A stretch of DNA of 64,000 nt. Origin: Mantis religiosa. Taxonomy: Eukaryota; Arthropoda; Insecta; Mantodea; Mantidae. Of the stretch, positions 10,965 through 21,389 are shown one piece after another. Where the stretch lies: NCBI GenBank assembly GCA_030765055.1, contig CM060950.1, positions 465,044,995-465,108,994 of the forward strand, read 5' to 3'. A program made the translations under genes and the position numbers. Numbering within the stretch: position 1 is the stretch's first letter; every line of letters starts with the position of its first letter. Under the pieces are notes generated by a model. The model was not told where the DNA came from, ran no database searches, and worked only from the letters and a program-made list of their open reading frames with translations.

Positions 10965-11276
10965 AAAGTTAATTTATCATAACAACACTGTTTTCAACAC
11001 TTCCAAGAAAGTAACTTATATATTATCTTCTAATACCTATGTATGTTTGCCTTGTATTCACAGACTAGTGGGTTTTGTTGTGCAGCTAGAACTAATGGAA
11101 CTTCAGAAATGCTGTTCACTTCAGTTCTCATAAAAGACCAGAATAGTGTAAGTATTTTTCAACATAAAATATAATGTCCAAAGTGTTAGAATATTTATTC
11201 AGTTTGATCAGATGTTCTTGATCCCAATGCTTCAAAATTAGACTGCAAATTTTACCTTAGTCACATACAGAATATG

Positions 11277-12180
11277 AAGGCAGATCAATAAGTACCCATG
11301 TTAGAAACGAAGAAAAGCTTTTTCAAACACAAATTATTTATTTCTCAACATAGTCCTCTTTTAGGGTTATACATTTCTCCCAACATGCCTTCCATTTTTT
11401 AACCACTCCAAAAGATAAGAATTGTTAAGCTCTGCAGAGTATGCCTCTGTCCCCATGATGACTTCATTTGATCTAAATTTTGTTCCTTTGAGCCCTTTCT
11501 TCATGTTTGGGAACAGGAGAATATGGAAGGTAGAGCAGCAATTCATATAGTTTGTTGGTGGCAACTCCAGATGAATGTGCTGGGACATTATCATGAGGAA
11601 CAGAACTTTCTTCTTCGCCATTTGGGGACATGTCTTCTTCAAATTCTTGTCAAATTGAGCCAGTAACTCACTGCAGTATGATTCAGTAATCATTTTTCCT
11701 TTTTCCAAGTTATGACATCCTTTGCGTCCCAAAATATTGTGCTATCACTTTTCTAGCCGATGGGACAGTCTTTGCCTTCTCTAGAGCAGATTCTCCAGAA
11801 GCAGCCCATTGTTTTGATCGATGCTTAGTTTCCGGAGTATAATGATGAATTCAGGTCTCATTGAAAGTGGCAACTCGACGCTAAAAGTCCTTCAGATTTT
11901 GCTTAAACAGCTCCAAACACAGCTTTGAATTTGAAAACCATACTCACTTGTTGTCTACTGTGACCAAACATGGCACCTATGAGGCCTACAGCTTTCTCAT
12001 CTCCAACCTATCGTGCAAAATATGAATTGCCGTTCCCATTGATACACCTATAGCCTCTGCCAATTCAAGAACTTTCATTTGACAGTCAGCGAGAATTATA
12101 TCATGGGCTTTTTCAGTTACTTCTTCAGTAACCACATCTGCAGGGCATCCTGGGCGCTCGTCAGAAATGGATATTCAACT
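11277..12180 (-). pseudogene. Degraded mariner transposase
   Basis: Read on the - strand, several frames together give a mariner transposase. They include a helix-turn-helix part (DERPGCPADVVTEEV near 12160, MKVLELAEAIGVS), the block IHHYTPETKHRSKQW, and a C-terminal part in the open frame 11367..11732 (FPNMKKGLKGTKFRSNE, AELNNSYLLEWLKNG). The first catalytic Asp region reads NETWIHH, with Asn for Asp, and the HQDNAPAH block is destroyed. The 3' terminal region on the + strand begins AGGCAGATCAATAAGTACCC at 11279; the other terminal repeat was not found. The element is dead. Confidence 0.75.
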
Positions 12181-12385
12181 ACATTTAAATTTTTTATATC
12201 AATATCTGTTGTCATAGAAGGCAAAATGAAACATTGTTGACTTAACAAACAATGAATGTAATAATACTGATGGTATTAAAATTATAAAATAGAAGTATTT
12301 ATAAACAGTGGAGCTTTCTCAATGAAATCTTTTTAAACCACTTGTCAAACTATAAAAACACTTTAGCTCCACTTACATTTAAAAT

Positions 12386-12426
12386 TAGGACATGTTTCAA
12401 GGGCCACGCGTCCCCATCATCAACTG
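12386..12426 (-). ncRNA. Hammerhead motif, left arm of inverted PLE
   Basis: In - strand sense the core reads TTGATGA (first C changed to T), then a stem II of G/U-rich pairs, GAAA, the self-complementary ACATGT and a C (GUC site). It is a decayed partner of the motif at 12670-12710. Confidence 0.6.
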
Positions 12427-12669
12427 ATGTTTGACTAGTTCAGGTGACTGCCTCCCTCTCCTGGCGCTGTTTAACGAGTTGAATGACGTCATCCATTATT
12501 GGTATTTCAAAATTAATGGCTCTCTTTCTATTCTTAAAAATGTGTATATTTTCCCAAACTGTTAATTCCCAATACTTTTTTGCTGGTACCAAAAGTTTGA
12601 TTTCTTTAGAAATATTATCATTTTTTGACCAGGAGAGGGAGGCGGTCACCTGAAAAACTAGTCAAACAT

Positions 12670-12710
12670 CAGCTGATGATGGGGACGTGTGGTCCTTGAA
12701 ACATGTCCTA
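12670..12710 (+). ncRNA. Canonical-looking hammerhead ribozyme in PLE
   Basis: All conserved nucleotides are present: CTGATGA (12673-12679), stem II GGGGAC / GTCCTT closing a 5-nt loop, GAAA (12698-12701), self-complementary stem III ACATGT, and C at the cleavage position (GUC). Stem I begins CT/AG, then has an asymmetric internal loop and a second helix ATGT/ACAT, as natural type I hammerheads do. PLE hammerheads are known to process element transcripts. The 6-nt palindromic stem III implies folding as a dimer. Confidence 0.8.
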
Positions 12711-12845
12711 ATTTTAAATGTAAGTGGAGCTAAAGTGTTTTTGTAGTTTGACAAGTGGTTTAAAAAGATTTTATTAATACTGATGATTATCAGAAGATGT
12801 ATGTTGTAGATAACAATCAGTATTTTGATGTGAATTGTAACGTAT

Positions 12846-13178
12846 GTGTACAAAAAGATATTCTCACCAACACACGTAAATGATCTAGGTCACATGTATC
12901 ATACACCACACGAAATAAGTGTGCTAAATTTTGGTCAAAGAATTAAACACAACACTAACCTAATCTTAAAACAGCTTCATGGTAAAGATACACACACAAA
13001 AAGAAAAATTAGAAACCAAGTTCTGGATGCTTGCAACGCTCAGGTTAGCCAACAGAGTAAAATTTATCACACTAAATGTTCAAAAGTCACAAGTACAAAT
13101 CATAAAATTGTAACAAACCTTGCCATTGATATAGGACAACTTGAAAAATTACTGATGTGGGTGAATCGCCCAACATAA
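12846..13178 (+). other. Unidentified 110-codon ORF
   Basis: Open frame beginning MYKKIFSPTHVNDLGHMYH, with no motif I recognise. It lies next to PLE debris in an AT-rich intron and may be chance or a transposon remnant. Confidence 0.2.
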
Positions 13179-13179
13179 A

Positions 13180-14867
13180 ACACAAAACAGGGTTCTTTTG
13201 TATATAAATTGTATATAACTGATTAAATTTAGTTTTAAAATGTTCTTTATATTGTGGTTCTTTTTTGTTCATTGTAATTTTAATAATACTTTAATGCAAA
13301 TTTGGGGAGGGGCACACCCCTCACATGAAAATAATGATATATATTTAAAAATATGTGTTATAGTAAAGTCAAATTGTTGTTCAATGTTTGTTTATTGTTA
13401 TATTTCATTCAATATTAATTTATTGTTGTGTTTTATATATTTGTGTTATGTGTTATTGTATTAAATAAAATTGTTAATTCGGGGCATTCTTCGAAATATA
13501 TGGAAATATATTTTTAATGAGTTTATTTAGTTATTTTCCATATATTTTGAAGAGGGGCATTTTTAACAGTTGTTTTTGATTATGTTTAAAAAGGGTTTGA
13601 AAAATTTATAAATATAAAAAAAAAAATGGGTAAAAATATATGTAATTTTGTGATTGGCCGTACTAATAATTGTATTACGTAATGTAGTGACATAGTAGTA
13701 AATCAGCAAATCATATAAAAGTAATATATGGGTAGCGATAATTATGAAGGATTAAATAATCTTGGTGTAGAAGCCGAAAGAAAATTCATCTTTCTTTCTG
13801 GATTACCAAAAAGATTGGACGCTTTTTAAATTGCTCGAAAATATTTAGGTATTCAATTTGAATTATTAGATTGATTCCAATCACAGTATAAAGTTTTGTG
13901 ATAAGAATTGTAAAGGATTTGGTGTTAAAAGGAATAAACAGAAGATTGATTTCTTATAGAAATTCAAATTCAAAATCTTAATGATTTCTTCACTCGTTAC
14001 CACCCTTGTAACAGAGTTTTCATTGCTCGTAAGTAAGAATATGAGAGAAGAATATTAAAAGCTAGCCGAGGCATAATTAAGGAATTTCCTGATAACTTCA
14101 GGGAACATCATCAAGTCATAATATTTTGGACAAAGGTAAGATCCACAAAGTAAGACCAACAACAAGAAATGAGATACCAGCACGAAGCTTACTATATATG
14201 TTGCCACAACTTTGGGGCATCAAAACCCACAACAACAGAGGAATCTTGCTACACATGTCGCCACAGTGTGGGGCATCATCATAGTATATTCAACATCGCA
14301 TGTGCACAACAGCAGAAGAATCCTGCTACACTATTGATCATGACCACTTTGAATAAATTTTGTCCTAAAGATTGCATTTGTGTTCTATCATTTTTCTACA
14401 TATTTCTTTATTCATTTTCAGCTATTTTAGTTTAAGAAGACTCTTTCTCCATACCCCTTCTTATCTATATAACTAAAAAAAATTATGCTTTGATTCTTCC
14501 TTATTATAAATTAGATGTATTCTCTGGTGTACCTTTTTGTAGCTCCTTTAGATATCCATACACACAGTCCAAACCACACTTCTTTAATCTTAATGTCAAT
14601 ATACAATTCCCTTTTAAGATCAATGTTACATAATATTTCCATTCATTGTTGCATATATAATTTTCTATCCATATCCCCTAATGAACACATTTATTCCAAC
14701 CCCTTTTGTAAAGTGTTTGTGTCTGTCCAAATGTCACACATACCATTTGACTGCAATTGGTTTCTGATATGTGTTTTATTACAATTCTGATTTTCCTGAT
14801 ATTTTAGACGATCTTGTAGTTTCTTGAATCCAGAAAAAATATTTCAACACCCTTTCCATAGATAGTC
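13180..14867. other. No clear feature; short inverted repeat at 13486-13553
   Basis: AT-rich intronic sequence. An imperfect inverted repeat (TTCGAAATATATGGAAA at about 13488 and its near-complement around 13540) could form a small hairpin. I see no coding region that I can name. Confidence 0.4.
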
Positions 14868-15020
14868 AACCTGAAAAATTCAGTGCCATGGCTGGGATTT
14901 GAACCATGGATGTCCCGGTTTCCTTCCAGTCACTCTTATCCTTTGAGGTACTTTGAATTTTTCAGGTTGGCTCTATCTATCCAAAACCTTAGCCTATACA
15001 CGGCTAGTATGGATTAACCC
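14868..15020 (-). mobile_element. tRNA-derived SINE, family B (partial)
   Basis: On the - strand it shows the family B head with the B-box phrase GGTTCAAATCCCAGCCATGG followed by CACTGAATTTTTCAGGTTG. Relatives are at 59218-59313, 59484-59590 and 21115-21260. Confidence 0.7.
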
Positions 15021-15224
15021 TTTCCATAATCATCATTCTCTGTTTCTGCCATAACACCAATATCTGTAGTGATTCAGAATTTCAGAATTTTATTTAGAGA
15101 AACTTGCCCTAATAGGGTAATATAAAATAAAGTAATTGAGTGTCAGTACTATCCATATTTGTAGTGATTTTGCTTAACTGAATGTTCCATAAATTTAAAA
15201 TATTAGAACATGATTTAGTACTAG

Positions 15225-15400
15225 AAAGAGTTGGAAAGAGGTTGAAGATGGAAGCGATGGCTTTTGAAATTAGTCCCTCAAAAATATAAAAATGTAAGTG
15301 ATGAAGTATCAGAAAAACTGACTACAAATAGTTTTCTTTTTTCAATTAATTTTGACGTCATGTTACTAAATTCCTCCAATCACACATAATGGTTTAGTAC
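15225..15400 (+). mobile_element. PLE 3'-end fragment with decayed hammerhead
   Basis: The sequence GTTGAAGATGGAAGC...GAAATTAGTCC at 15241-15277 folds like a hammerhead: core TTGAAGA with the first C lost, stem II GGAAGC/GCTTTT, then GAAA. The downstream tail ACTGACTACAAATAG is shared with 30788-31175, where another PLE has inserted into it. It is a 5'-truncated copy lying just upstream of a RanBP3 exon. Confidence 0.65.
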
Positions 15401-15506
15401 ACTCAAGAAAGTTTGAATTAAACATGTACTGCCCCCCCCACCTCATATAATTTCTCTGTCCATATCAATGTAATCATTAGTTAATATATTGAATTTTTAT
15501 TTACAG

Positions 15507-15656
15507 GCCAGCAGTAGTGTGCTTGAAAGTGCAGACAAGCCAAGCAAAAGTCTTAGTGAGGCTGCTAGGGAATATGAGGAAGCTAGAGCTGTCAAGAGAA
15601 AATATGAAGAAGTAGCTGTAGTAACAGACGAAGAAGGGGAAGCCAATGTTTTGCAG
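15507..15656 (+). CDS. RanBP3 exon, start of Ran-binding domain region
   Basis: A 150-nt phase-0 exon lies between acceptor TTTACAG and donor GTAAGA. It encodes ASSSVLESADKPSKSLSEAA and ends in VVTDEEGEANVLQ. The pattern LSEAAREYEEA...KRKYEEV...TDEEGEANVLQ matches the conserved lead-in to the RanBP3 Ran-binding domain (in vertebrates ESAAAYTKA...EVITGEEAESNVLQ). RanBP3 is a nuclear cofactor of the exportin CRM1 that binds Ran-GTP through this domain. A SINE starts about 20 bp after the donor. Confidence 0.9.
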
Positions 15657-15675
15657 GTAAGAATTATATAGTCTA

Positions 15676-15985
15676 ATAGAAGGACCATGGCATAGTGGCC
15701 TGGGGCATTGTGCTCTGGTTTCCTGCCATGGGAAATGTCTGGGTTTGGATTTTAAGCCCCAGATATAGGCCAAGTGCCCACTCAGAATCTTGAGGAATTG
15801 CTGCAGTAGGTAGTAAATCCCAGTCAAGAACACCAGCTTTCTGGCTGGGGTTGCTGTGAGATCCTTCTCGTATCAGTTGGCTGATCGTCCACCTCTCCTT
15901 TCGTATGTAGATGTGAGACTGGCAGTTGGGTTGGCAGGCTCAGCTCACTGCAGGCTTTTACACAGTGGATCAATAAAATAATTCT
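15676..15985 (+). mobile_element. tRNA-derived SINE, family D
   Basis: It begins with a tRNA-like head: A-box-like TGGCATAGTGG near 15690 and B-box-like GGGTTTGGATTTTAAG near 15742. A GC-richer body of about 240 bp follows. The insertion is only about 20 bp past the exon donor at 15657, so the splice donor itself is preserved. Confidence 0.6.
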
Positions 15986-16589
15986 GATGTTTCAATGGAG
16001 TCTCAGATTTGACAATGTCTTAAATATTAAAAGCAGAAGCATTATTGACATAAAGTATTCTTCATTTTTGAGTTTGAGTGACTCATAAATTCAAACTCAA
16101 AAATTGACAATGTCTATTTAATAATATTTTCATTAAGTTATGTATGAGAACAGGAAGACATTTTTGAGATGGTTAATTGATAAAAGTTTTCAATGTAATT
16201 TTCATTCGTACCATCCATTGATCTACAATAGCACATACTTTTACCAGAATAACTAAAATGCTAAGGCTTGGAATGATGTGAACTAGAATCAACAAAAATA
16301 TCTTCAATCCCTTTGTCATAGGAGAGGCAATTTACATGATGTTACCTGATAGCATACAGACTACAAATGGAAAATCAGAAGCCCAAATGTTATCAAAATC
16401 ACCTGTTGTGCTTATTATAAACCCTCAATTTTTTAACATAATAATAAAAGCTCTGACATGCATGCAGAAGCAGAAGACACTAAATTGCAAATCTTAAGAA
16501 CAGTTTAAAGTAAAATATGTTTTTCTTTTTTCTTTTCTCCCTTTCTCGTCAGTGCTGACGTTAGGAGGTGCTTGGGTTCCCTCAGAGCG
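15986..16589. other. No recognisable feature; 16-bp hairpin at 16066-16108
   Basis: AT-rich intron. A perfect short inverted repeat (TTTTTGAGTTTGAG and TCAAACTCAAAAA) is the only structure noted. Confidence 0.45.
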
Positions 16590-16830
16590 AGGGAGCCAAA
16601 GCATCTGACCTGAGAAGAAATTTGGGTTGAAGGGTTGGCCCAATGCCTGAGATGAATGATTGATGGAGCAATTGGTGGAATGATGGTGGGGGAAACTGGA
16701 GGACCCGGAGGAAACCCATCCCAGCGCCATGTTTTCCACCACAAATCCCACTTTGCGGTCGCCTGGGATTGAACCCAGGCAACCTAGGTGAGAGCCAAGT
16801 GGTGTAACCGCTCAGCCATGGCGAGGCCAC
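16590..16830 (-). mobile_element. tRNA-derived SINE, family A
   Basis: In - strand sense the head GGCCTCGCCATGGCTGAGCG holds the A-box and GGGTTCAATCCCAGGCGACC the B-box. The body matches the copies at 6240 and 54197, including TGGTGGAAAACATGGCGC. Confidence 0.85.
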
Positions 16831-17965
16831 TATCATAGTTTATTAGTTTATTATATTATGATTTCAGCGAACATTGGAGTAAAAATGTACAATAATTACT
16901 TTTTAATTTATTTGTTTATTTTAACACTCTAAGAGCAGACTTATTTTTCACTGTATGGTGTCTCATGTAATGCACAATTTACTTTTATTCAAATTTGTAT
17001 ATTTCCCTTATAGTGCATTTTACGACATTTTAAGAAAACTTTCATCCCAAAATATTAATGAAAACAACAAGGATTTAATTTATACCTATGTTTTAAAAAT
17101 TGACAGTTTTCTGTAATATATCATTAAAATATCACACATGTGCAATATTAGAATGACAAAGAGCATATCTTGAACTTTTTGTCATTTCTTTTATTTAATA
17201 TGACTCCAAAGTTGAACGATTAGGTGTATATGCATAGTACTGGATGAGAAGACTTCAAGCTTGAATAATTGGAGTAAATTTTGTGGATAGGCTTACTCCC
17301 TCCTTCTCTCCCTCTTTCTCATATTCTTTCTTTCTTCCTTCCTCCCTCCCTACTTTCCTCCATTCCTCCTTCCTTTTCTTCCTTCTTTCCAAGGAATGTT
17401 CCTTTAGCAATAAAAAACCATTTTGGATAATTGAAGCCTAGTCAGTCCTGAATTCATCTGACCCATCATATTGTACATTCATTCACCTGCCCAATCATAG
17501 AATATTGCGCTTAAAAAAACATGCACCTACAGAAAAAGTAAATAGGACTTCACAAAAGTGTGCTCTACAACATTTCTTGCACAATCATGTATTCTGGAAA
17601 TATAAAATATTTGAAGTAAAAATAAGGATTACAACAGAATTAGCTGAGTAATGAAAAAAGTAAATTGCTGCTAAAATGGATCTGTGTGCAGAGAGACAAA
17701 AATAATAACAATAAGCATTAGTAATGGTTTGAACATGTTCCTTTACTGGAATTACTCCCACTCCACAATTGAAAATAATAACTAAGAATTGTTATTGACA
17801 GTTGATGTGTTTATATATGTATGATGTAAGATCCTCTCATCAAGACAAATCTTGAAGAGCTCACCTGCATCTGTTTTTATTCCCAAGCTGCTCGGCAGAG
17901 CTTATGAGATTTCACCTTCAGGGTATGCGTGGGTGGTTTGAAGAAAGATACAGAATTTTTTTAAT
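16831..17965. other. No gene; pyrimidine-rich tract at 17287-17391
   Basis: AT-rich intron with one long polypyrimidine microsatellite-like tract of CCTT/CTTT units. No coding signal. Confidence 0.5.
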
Positions 17966-18436
17966 GTAATTTTGAGTCAAACTAATACCCAGTGCTCCAT
18001 TTATTGCTAGTATTTACCTAGAACATGTTTCGTTAGGATCTTCCTAACATCATCAGCTGTTGTCGGCTAATGGACGTTGGTTTGGTGAACTCATTGGAGG
18101 TGATTGGTGCGTCTTTGTCGGTATCTTGATGAACTTGAAGTTTGGGTTTTCATCAAAGGTAGTGTCGAAATTAAACAATTTTCTTTCATATTTCTTTATG
18201 AAGATTTTTTTCCAAAAAGGAACTTTAACATTAGGCTTAAAGAGCATTTTAGGAACATAAAGAACAAAGAAATAGATAATACGGCGGTAGCGTACCATTT
18301 TTGGAAGGAGAATCATGATATAGAACGAGAAATCCACTTATTAAAAAGTGTCCAAGGTCCAGCTGCATTAACCACATGGGAAAAACTCTTCATAAAGATA
18401 TATGAAAGAAAATTGTTTAATTTCGACACTATGCAT
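17966..18436. mobile_element. PLE lineage 3, 3' end duplicated in inverted orientation
   Basis: The left part is the 3' end on the - strand (hammerhead at 18021-18062, endonuclease C-terminus ending MSSPNQRPLADNS). The right part (18228-18436) is the same protein region on the + strand: RLKEHFRNIKNKEIDNTAVA, HFWKENHDIEREIHLL, LFIKIYERKLFNFDT. About 54 bp around 18165-18218 and 18378-18432 are near-perfect inverted copies. This head-to-head arrangement of 3' ends is common among PLE insertions. Confidence 0.82.
18021..18062 (-). ncRNA. Canonical-core hammerhead ribozyme in PLE lineage 3
   Basis: In - strand sense: CTGATGA, stem II GTTAGGA-AGA-TCCTAAC (7 perfect pairs), GAAA, palindromic stem III ACATGT, then T. 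Stem I starts CT/AG and resumes after an internal loop with AATGGA/TCCATT. The core nucleotides are intact. The stop codon of the endonuclease ORF falls at the start of the core. Confidence 0.78.
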
Positions 18437-19016
18437 ATAAATAGGAAATTTTCAATGGAAAAGTTATTCAATGTTCAGTCTTCATACAATCATCAATACT
18501 CAATCTTGAACATATTTAGTAGGTAATAACAACATTTTGATTTTTAATGTTACTGTCATTACCAGGATGATATCAGTGCTGTCAGAGAGCCAGAATTTCA
18601 TCCTGCAGGGGTCATTTTACATGCCAATGAATCTACTGATATGCTACTGTTGCCTTTTAGCACACTTAAAACCCATACTAAATAAATGTATCATTACAGC
18701 TTTTTATATATAATTTAGCTGCTGTGTGTGATTTAAATATATATAAATTTATTTTTGATCATTATGGAAGAGAGATTTTAGATAAAATAAAATGACCCAC
18801 CTTACCTATTAGATTGCAGTAGTGTTCAGTTAACTTGAAGTTTTAACACAACATTACAGTTAAGATTGTTCAGTGTTATAGAATTTACATTACCTTCAGA
18901 AAATACGTAAAATATGAAGCTATTAACAGTGAAGCAAACAGATCTATACAAATATAATAATTTGTAACTTAAAACTTCACTTATCTTATAAGAAATAATG
19001 TTACTTATAAATTGAA

Positions 19017-19060
19017 CAGGATCGCGATTTCGTGAAACTTCTTCCACATCATCAACTAGG
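19017..19060 (-). ncRNA. Hammerhead-like motif in PLE lineage 4
   Basis: In - strand sense: stem I CT/AG, core TTGATGA (first C lost), stem II GTGGAA/TTTCAC, GAAA, an 8-nt palindromic stem III ATCGCGAT, then C at the cleavage position. The architecture is complete but the core carries one change at a conserved position. Confidence 0.62.
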
Positions 19061-19589
19061 ATCACAAACACGCCATCAATGCTACAAACGCTATATGTCA
19101 CTATGTTCTTGTTAGTACTACCAAAATCTGGGGGGGGGGAACTGTTTGACTGCTGGTATTTCAAAATTGATTACGCGATATTTATTTTTTAAAGTAAATA
19201 TCTTTTCCCAAACCATTAAATCTACCGGACCATTTAAATGTTTTAATAATTTAACTTCTGGATTTATTTCATGGTTAAATGACCAAAAATGATCTGCTAT
19301 GGCCAATTTATCACTCTGTTTGCACTTAATGTTACGAAAATGTTCTTTTGTTCAGGTTTCCAAATAATATAAGCTTTATCACAATCGAAACAATTAAATT
19401 GATAAATACCAGATTTTTTTATTATTAAAAATTTTATCTTTTTTAGAAAACTGCAATAAATTTGTAATACTATCACTCAGAAAATGAAGTTAGTCGCAGT
19501 GAAGTAACAAATATTACACAAATAAAAATATTTGTAACAGAATCTCCACTTAACTTAAGAAGTTGATAATTCCTTCTTCTTTATAAAAG

Positions 19590-19623
19590 ATTGATTTCAA
19601 AGGCACATCGCCTTCGTCTTCAG
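19590..19623 (-). ncRNA. Hammerhead-like motif, left arm of palindrome
   Basis: In - strand sense the core CTGAAGA is canonical, stem II AAGGC/GCCTT pairs, and GAAA follows. Stem III (ATCAAT) is only partly self-complementary. The copy in the other arm at 19981-20012 has GAAC for GAAA. Confidence 0.6.
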
Positions 19624-20519
19624 TTTATTAACCAAACTCCGTTGTTAAGGAAATCTCGGTTACCATGTTATTTTCTTTTATTATGATACATTTCCAACAT
19701 TACGAACACCTGAATACGAAACAAACCTAAAAACAGAATCAATTGCCGGCATGTCAAAATTCATTACGTGAATTTTTTTTTTAAATAAATATTTTATCCC
19801 ACACTAAAAAATAAATATAAAATAAAAAATAAACATCACGTAATGAATTTTGACATACTGGCAATTGATTCTGTTTTTAGGTTTGTTTCGTATTCCGATT
19901 TTCGTAATGTTTGAAACGTAACATAATAAAAGAAAATAGCATGGTAACCGAGATTTCCTTAACAGAGTTTGGTTAATAAACTGAAGATGAAGGTGATGTG
20001 CCTTCGAACTTGACCTTTTATAAAGAAGAAGGAATTATCAACTTTTTAAGTGGACATTCTGTTACAAATATGTTTATTTGTGTAATATTTTAATACTATA
20101 TTTATTTTGAGGAACTAAAGTTATACCAAACTCTTTAAAAAAACATTTGAATATGTTTATTAACCCAAGGATGGTAAGTAAATTTTTTTTAAAATTATAA
20201 TCATCTTTTTATTTTTTTAAGGGTAGAAATATCATTAAGTTTTTTTATATATAAATTTTTCAATGTTTGAAGTATTAAAGCTTTTAAAGTATTTATTAAA
20301 GTTTTAAGTCACAAATTATTATATTTGTATATATTACCTTCAGTGTTTGACCTATTTAATGTTGTGTTAAAATTTAACACTGGTTGGTGAAACTGTCTTA
20401 GACTTGAAGTACCAGACTAGAATGTACTATTTCATCACCTGCATTATGTGAATGTCTGGCCAGTAAAGTTAGTATTCATTTTTATAAATGATAGGTAATT
20501 CTTAGTTTTAATATTTCAG

Positions 20520-20684
20520 ATGAACCTCAAGCTGTTTGTATTTGATAGCGCTGATAACTGGGTACAACGCGGCCGTGGTACTTTAAGGCTTAATGAAAAA
20601 GATGATGGACCTGGAGGGGGAGTTCTGCAGCCACGTGTTGTGATAAGGACCACAGGCAGCCTGAGGGTGGTTCTGAATACCAAG
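20520..20684 (+). CDS. RanBP3 exon, core of Ran-binding domain
   Basis: A 165-nt phase-0 exon lies between acceptor ATTTCAG and donor GTATGC. It encodes MNLKLFVFDSADNWVQRGRG, then LRLNEKDD, PRVVIRTTGSLRVVLNTK. The signatures KLFVF, W.ERGRG-like WVQRGRG, LRLN and RTTGSLRV.LNTK are the core beta strands of the RanBP3 Ran-binding domain. The first codon is ATG, but this is an internal Met: the preceding exon joins as NVLQ-MNLKLF. Confidence 0.95.
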
Positions 20685-20859
20685 GTATGCTCTCCTTTAG
20701 TGTAGGATCTACTCACCAAAGCTTATCACTGAATCACAAAATAATGGAGTAGTTTTGTTCTGTTTGAGTTTCACATAACAGCTAAAATACCAGCATTTCT
20801 ATAAGTAAAATCTCAAAAATAAATTTCATCTTAGTGGATCTCATCTGCAACTTGCTCCT

Positions 20860-21103
20860 TTTTTGTAATTTTACGTCCTCCAACGTTAAGTCATATCGGA
20901 CAGTGAATGAAATCGGTGAAATTATGCTCAAATGTATCCAGGGTCCATGGAGCTTAGAGCTACCCAACATTCGTCTTTCAGGATAAGAGAAAACCCCGGA
21001 AAAAACCTTATCCCGGTAGGTCACCCTGACTGAGATTCAAACTTGGGACCTCTTGAAACGTGAGGCAGACACGCTACCATCTATGCTACCGAGGCGGGCT
21101 GCA
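20860..21103 (-). mobile_element. tRNA-derived SINE, family C
   Basis: In - strand sense the head GCCCGCCTCGGTAGCATAGA (A-box) is followed by AAGTTTGAATCTCAGTCAGG (B-box), and the body ends AACGTTGGAGGACGTAAAAT. Other copies are at 47755-47995, 48655-48755 and, 5'-truncated, 29561-29680. Confidence 0.82.
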
Positions 21104-21260
21104 ACTTGCTCTTACCGTATGGAGACTGGGAGATCAGTGGTTCAAATCCCAGTTATGGCATTGAATTTTTCAGTCTGGCTCTATTCATTCAAACCTTAGC
21201 TTACACACAGCTAGAGTAGAAGAAGTGATTATTTCCATCAATTTACCTAAAAAACGTAGT
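21104..21260 (+). mobile_element. tRNA-derived SINE, family B (partial)
   Basis: It abuts the family C SINE. The B-box phrase AGTGGTTCAAATCCCAG near 21138 is followed by GGCATTGAATTTTTCAG, as in the copies near 59.2 and 59.5 kb. Confidence 0.65.
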
Positions 21261-21389
21261 GGTTTAACTATGAAGCCTGGGACTTAATACTTACAGCATA
21301 GTAAAACTCATTTAAACTCATGAGCCAGGAATGGATACCCGATAAACAGTACAAGACATAAATTACATGGGCTTCCACAGCCTGTGTAT

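Larger units (their letters stand above)
9933..11008 (-). mobile_element. Penelope-like element, lineage 2 (5'-truncated)
   Basis: A PLE on the - strand. It contains an open C-terminal ORF (10074..10964), a hammerhead motif at its end, and a downstream region at 9933-10060. The motif AACAACACTGTTTTCAACAC occurs on both sides of the ORF (about 10031 and 10980), as expected of the repeated ends of PLEs. A perfect 20-nt inverted repeat (TAATTAAGTTAATTAGGAGT and its complement, about 9967-10027) lies in the 3' region. A 78-bp short relative is inserted at 29431-29508. Confidence 0.85.
12315..12770. mobile_element. PLE lineage with ends in inverted orientation
   Basis: Two arms (about 12315-12465 and 12625-12770) are inverted copies of the same PLE 3' end. 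Each holds a hammerhead motif and the sequence ATTTTAAATGTAAGTGGAGC. The centre (12440..12649, - strand) keeps the end of a GIY-YIG endonuclease: WSKNDNISKEIKLLVP, VWENIHIFKNRKRAINFEIP. The structure would fold into a long hairpin. Confidence 0.8.
18830..20340. mobile_element. PLE debris with a 500-bp palindrome
   Basis: Several PLE pieces lie together. At 19118..19306 (- strand) is a GIY-YIG C-terminus (HFWSFNHEINPEVKLLKHL, VWEKIFTLKNKYRVINFEIP). A hammerhead-like motif is at 19017-19060. A palindrome has arms of about 235 bp (about 19555-19790 and 19825-20060), each ending in a hammerhead-like segment. Near 20150-20190 (- strand) is the block YHPWVNKH, from the RT-endonuclease linker. Together they fill the end of the 4.9-kb RanBP3 intron. 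Confidence 0.75.

Noticed and set aside
20520..20705. ATG at 20520 as a gene start
   Set aside because: It directly follows a splice acceptor and joins in frame to the upstream exon; it is an internal Met of RanBP3.
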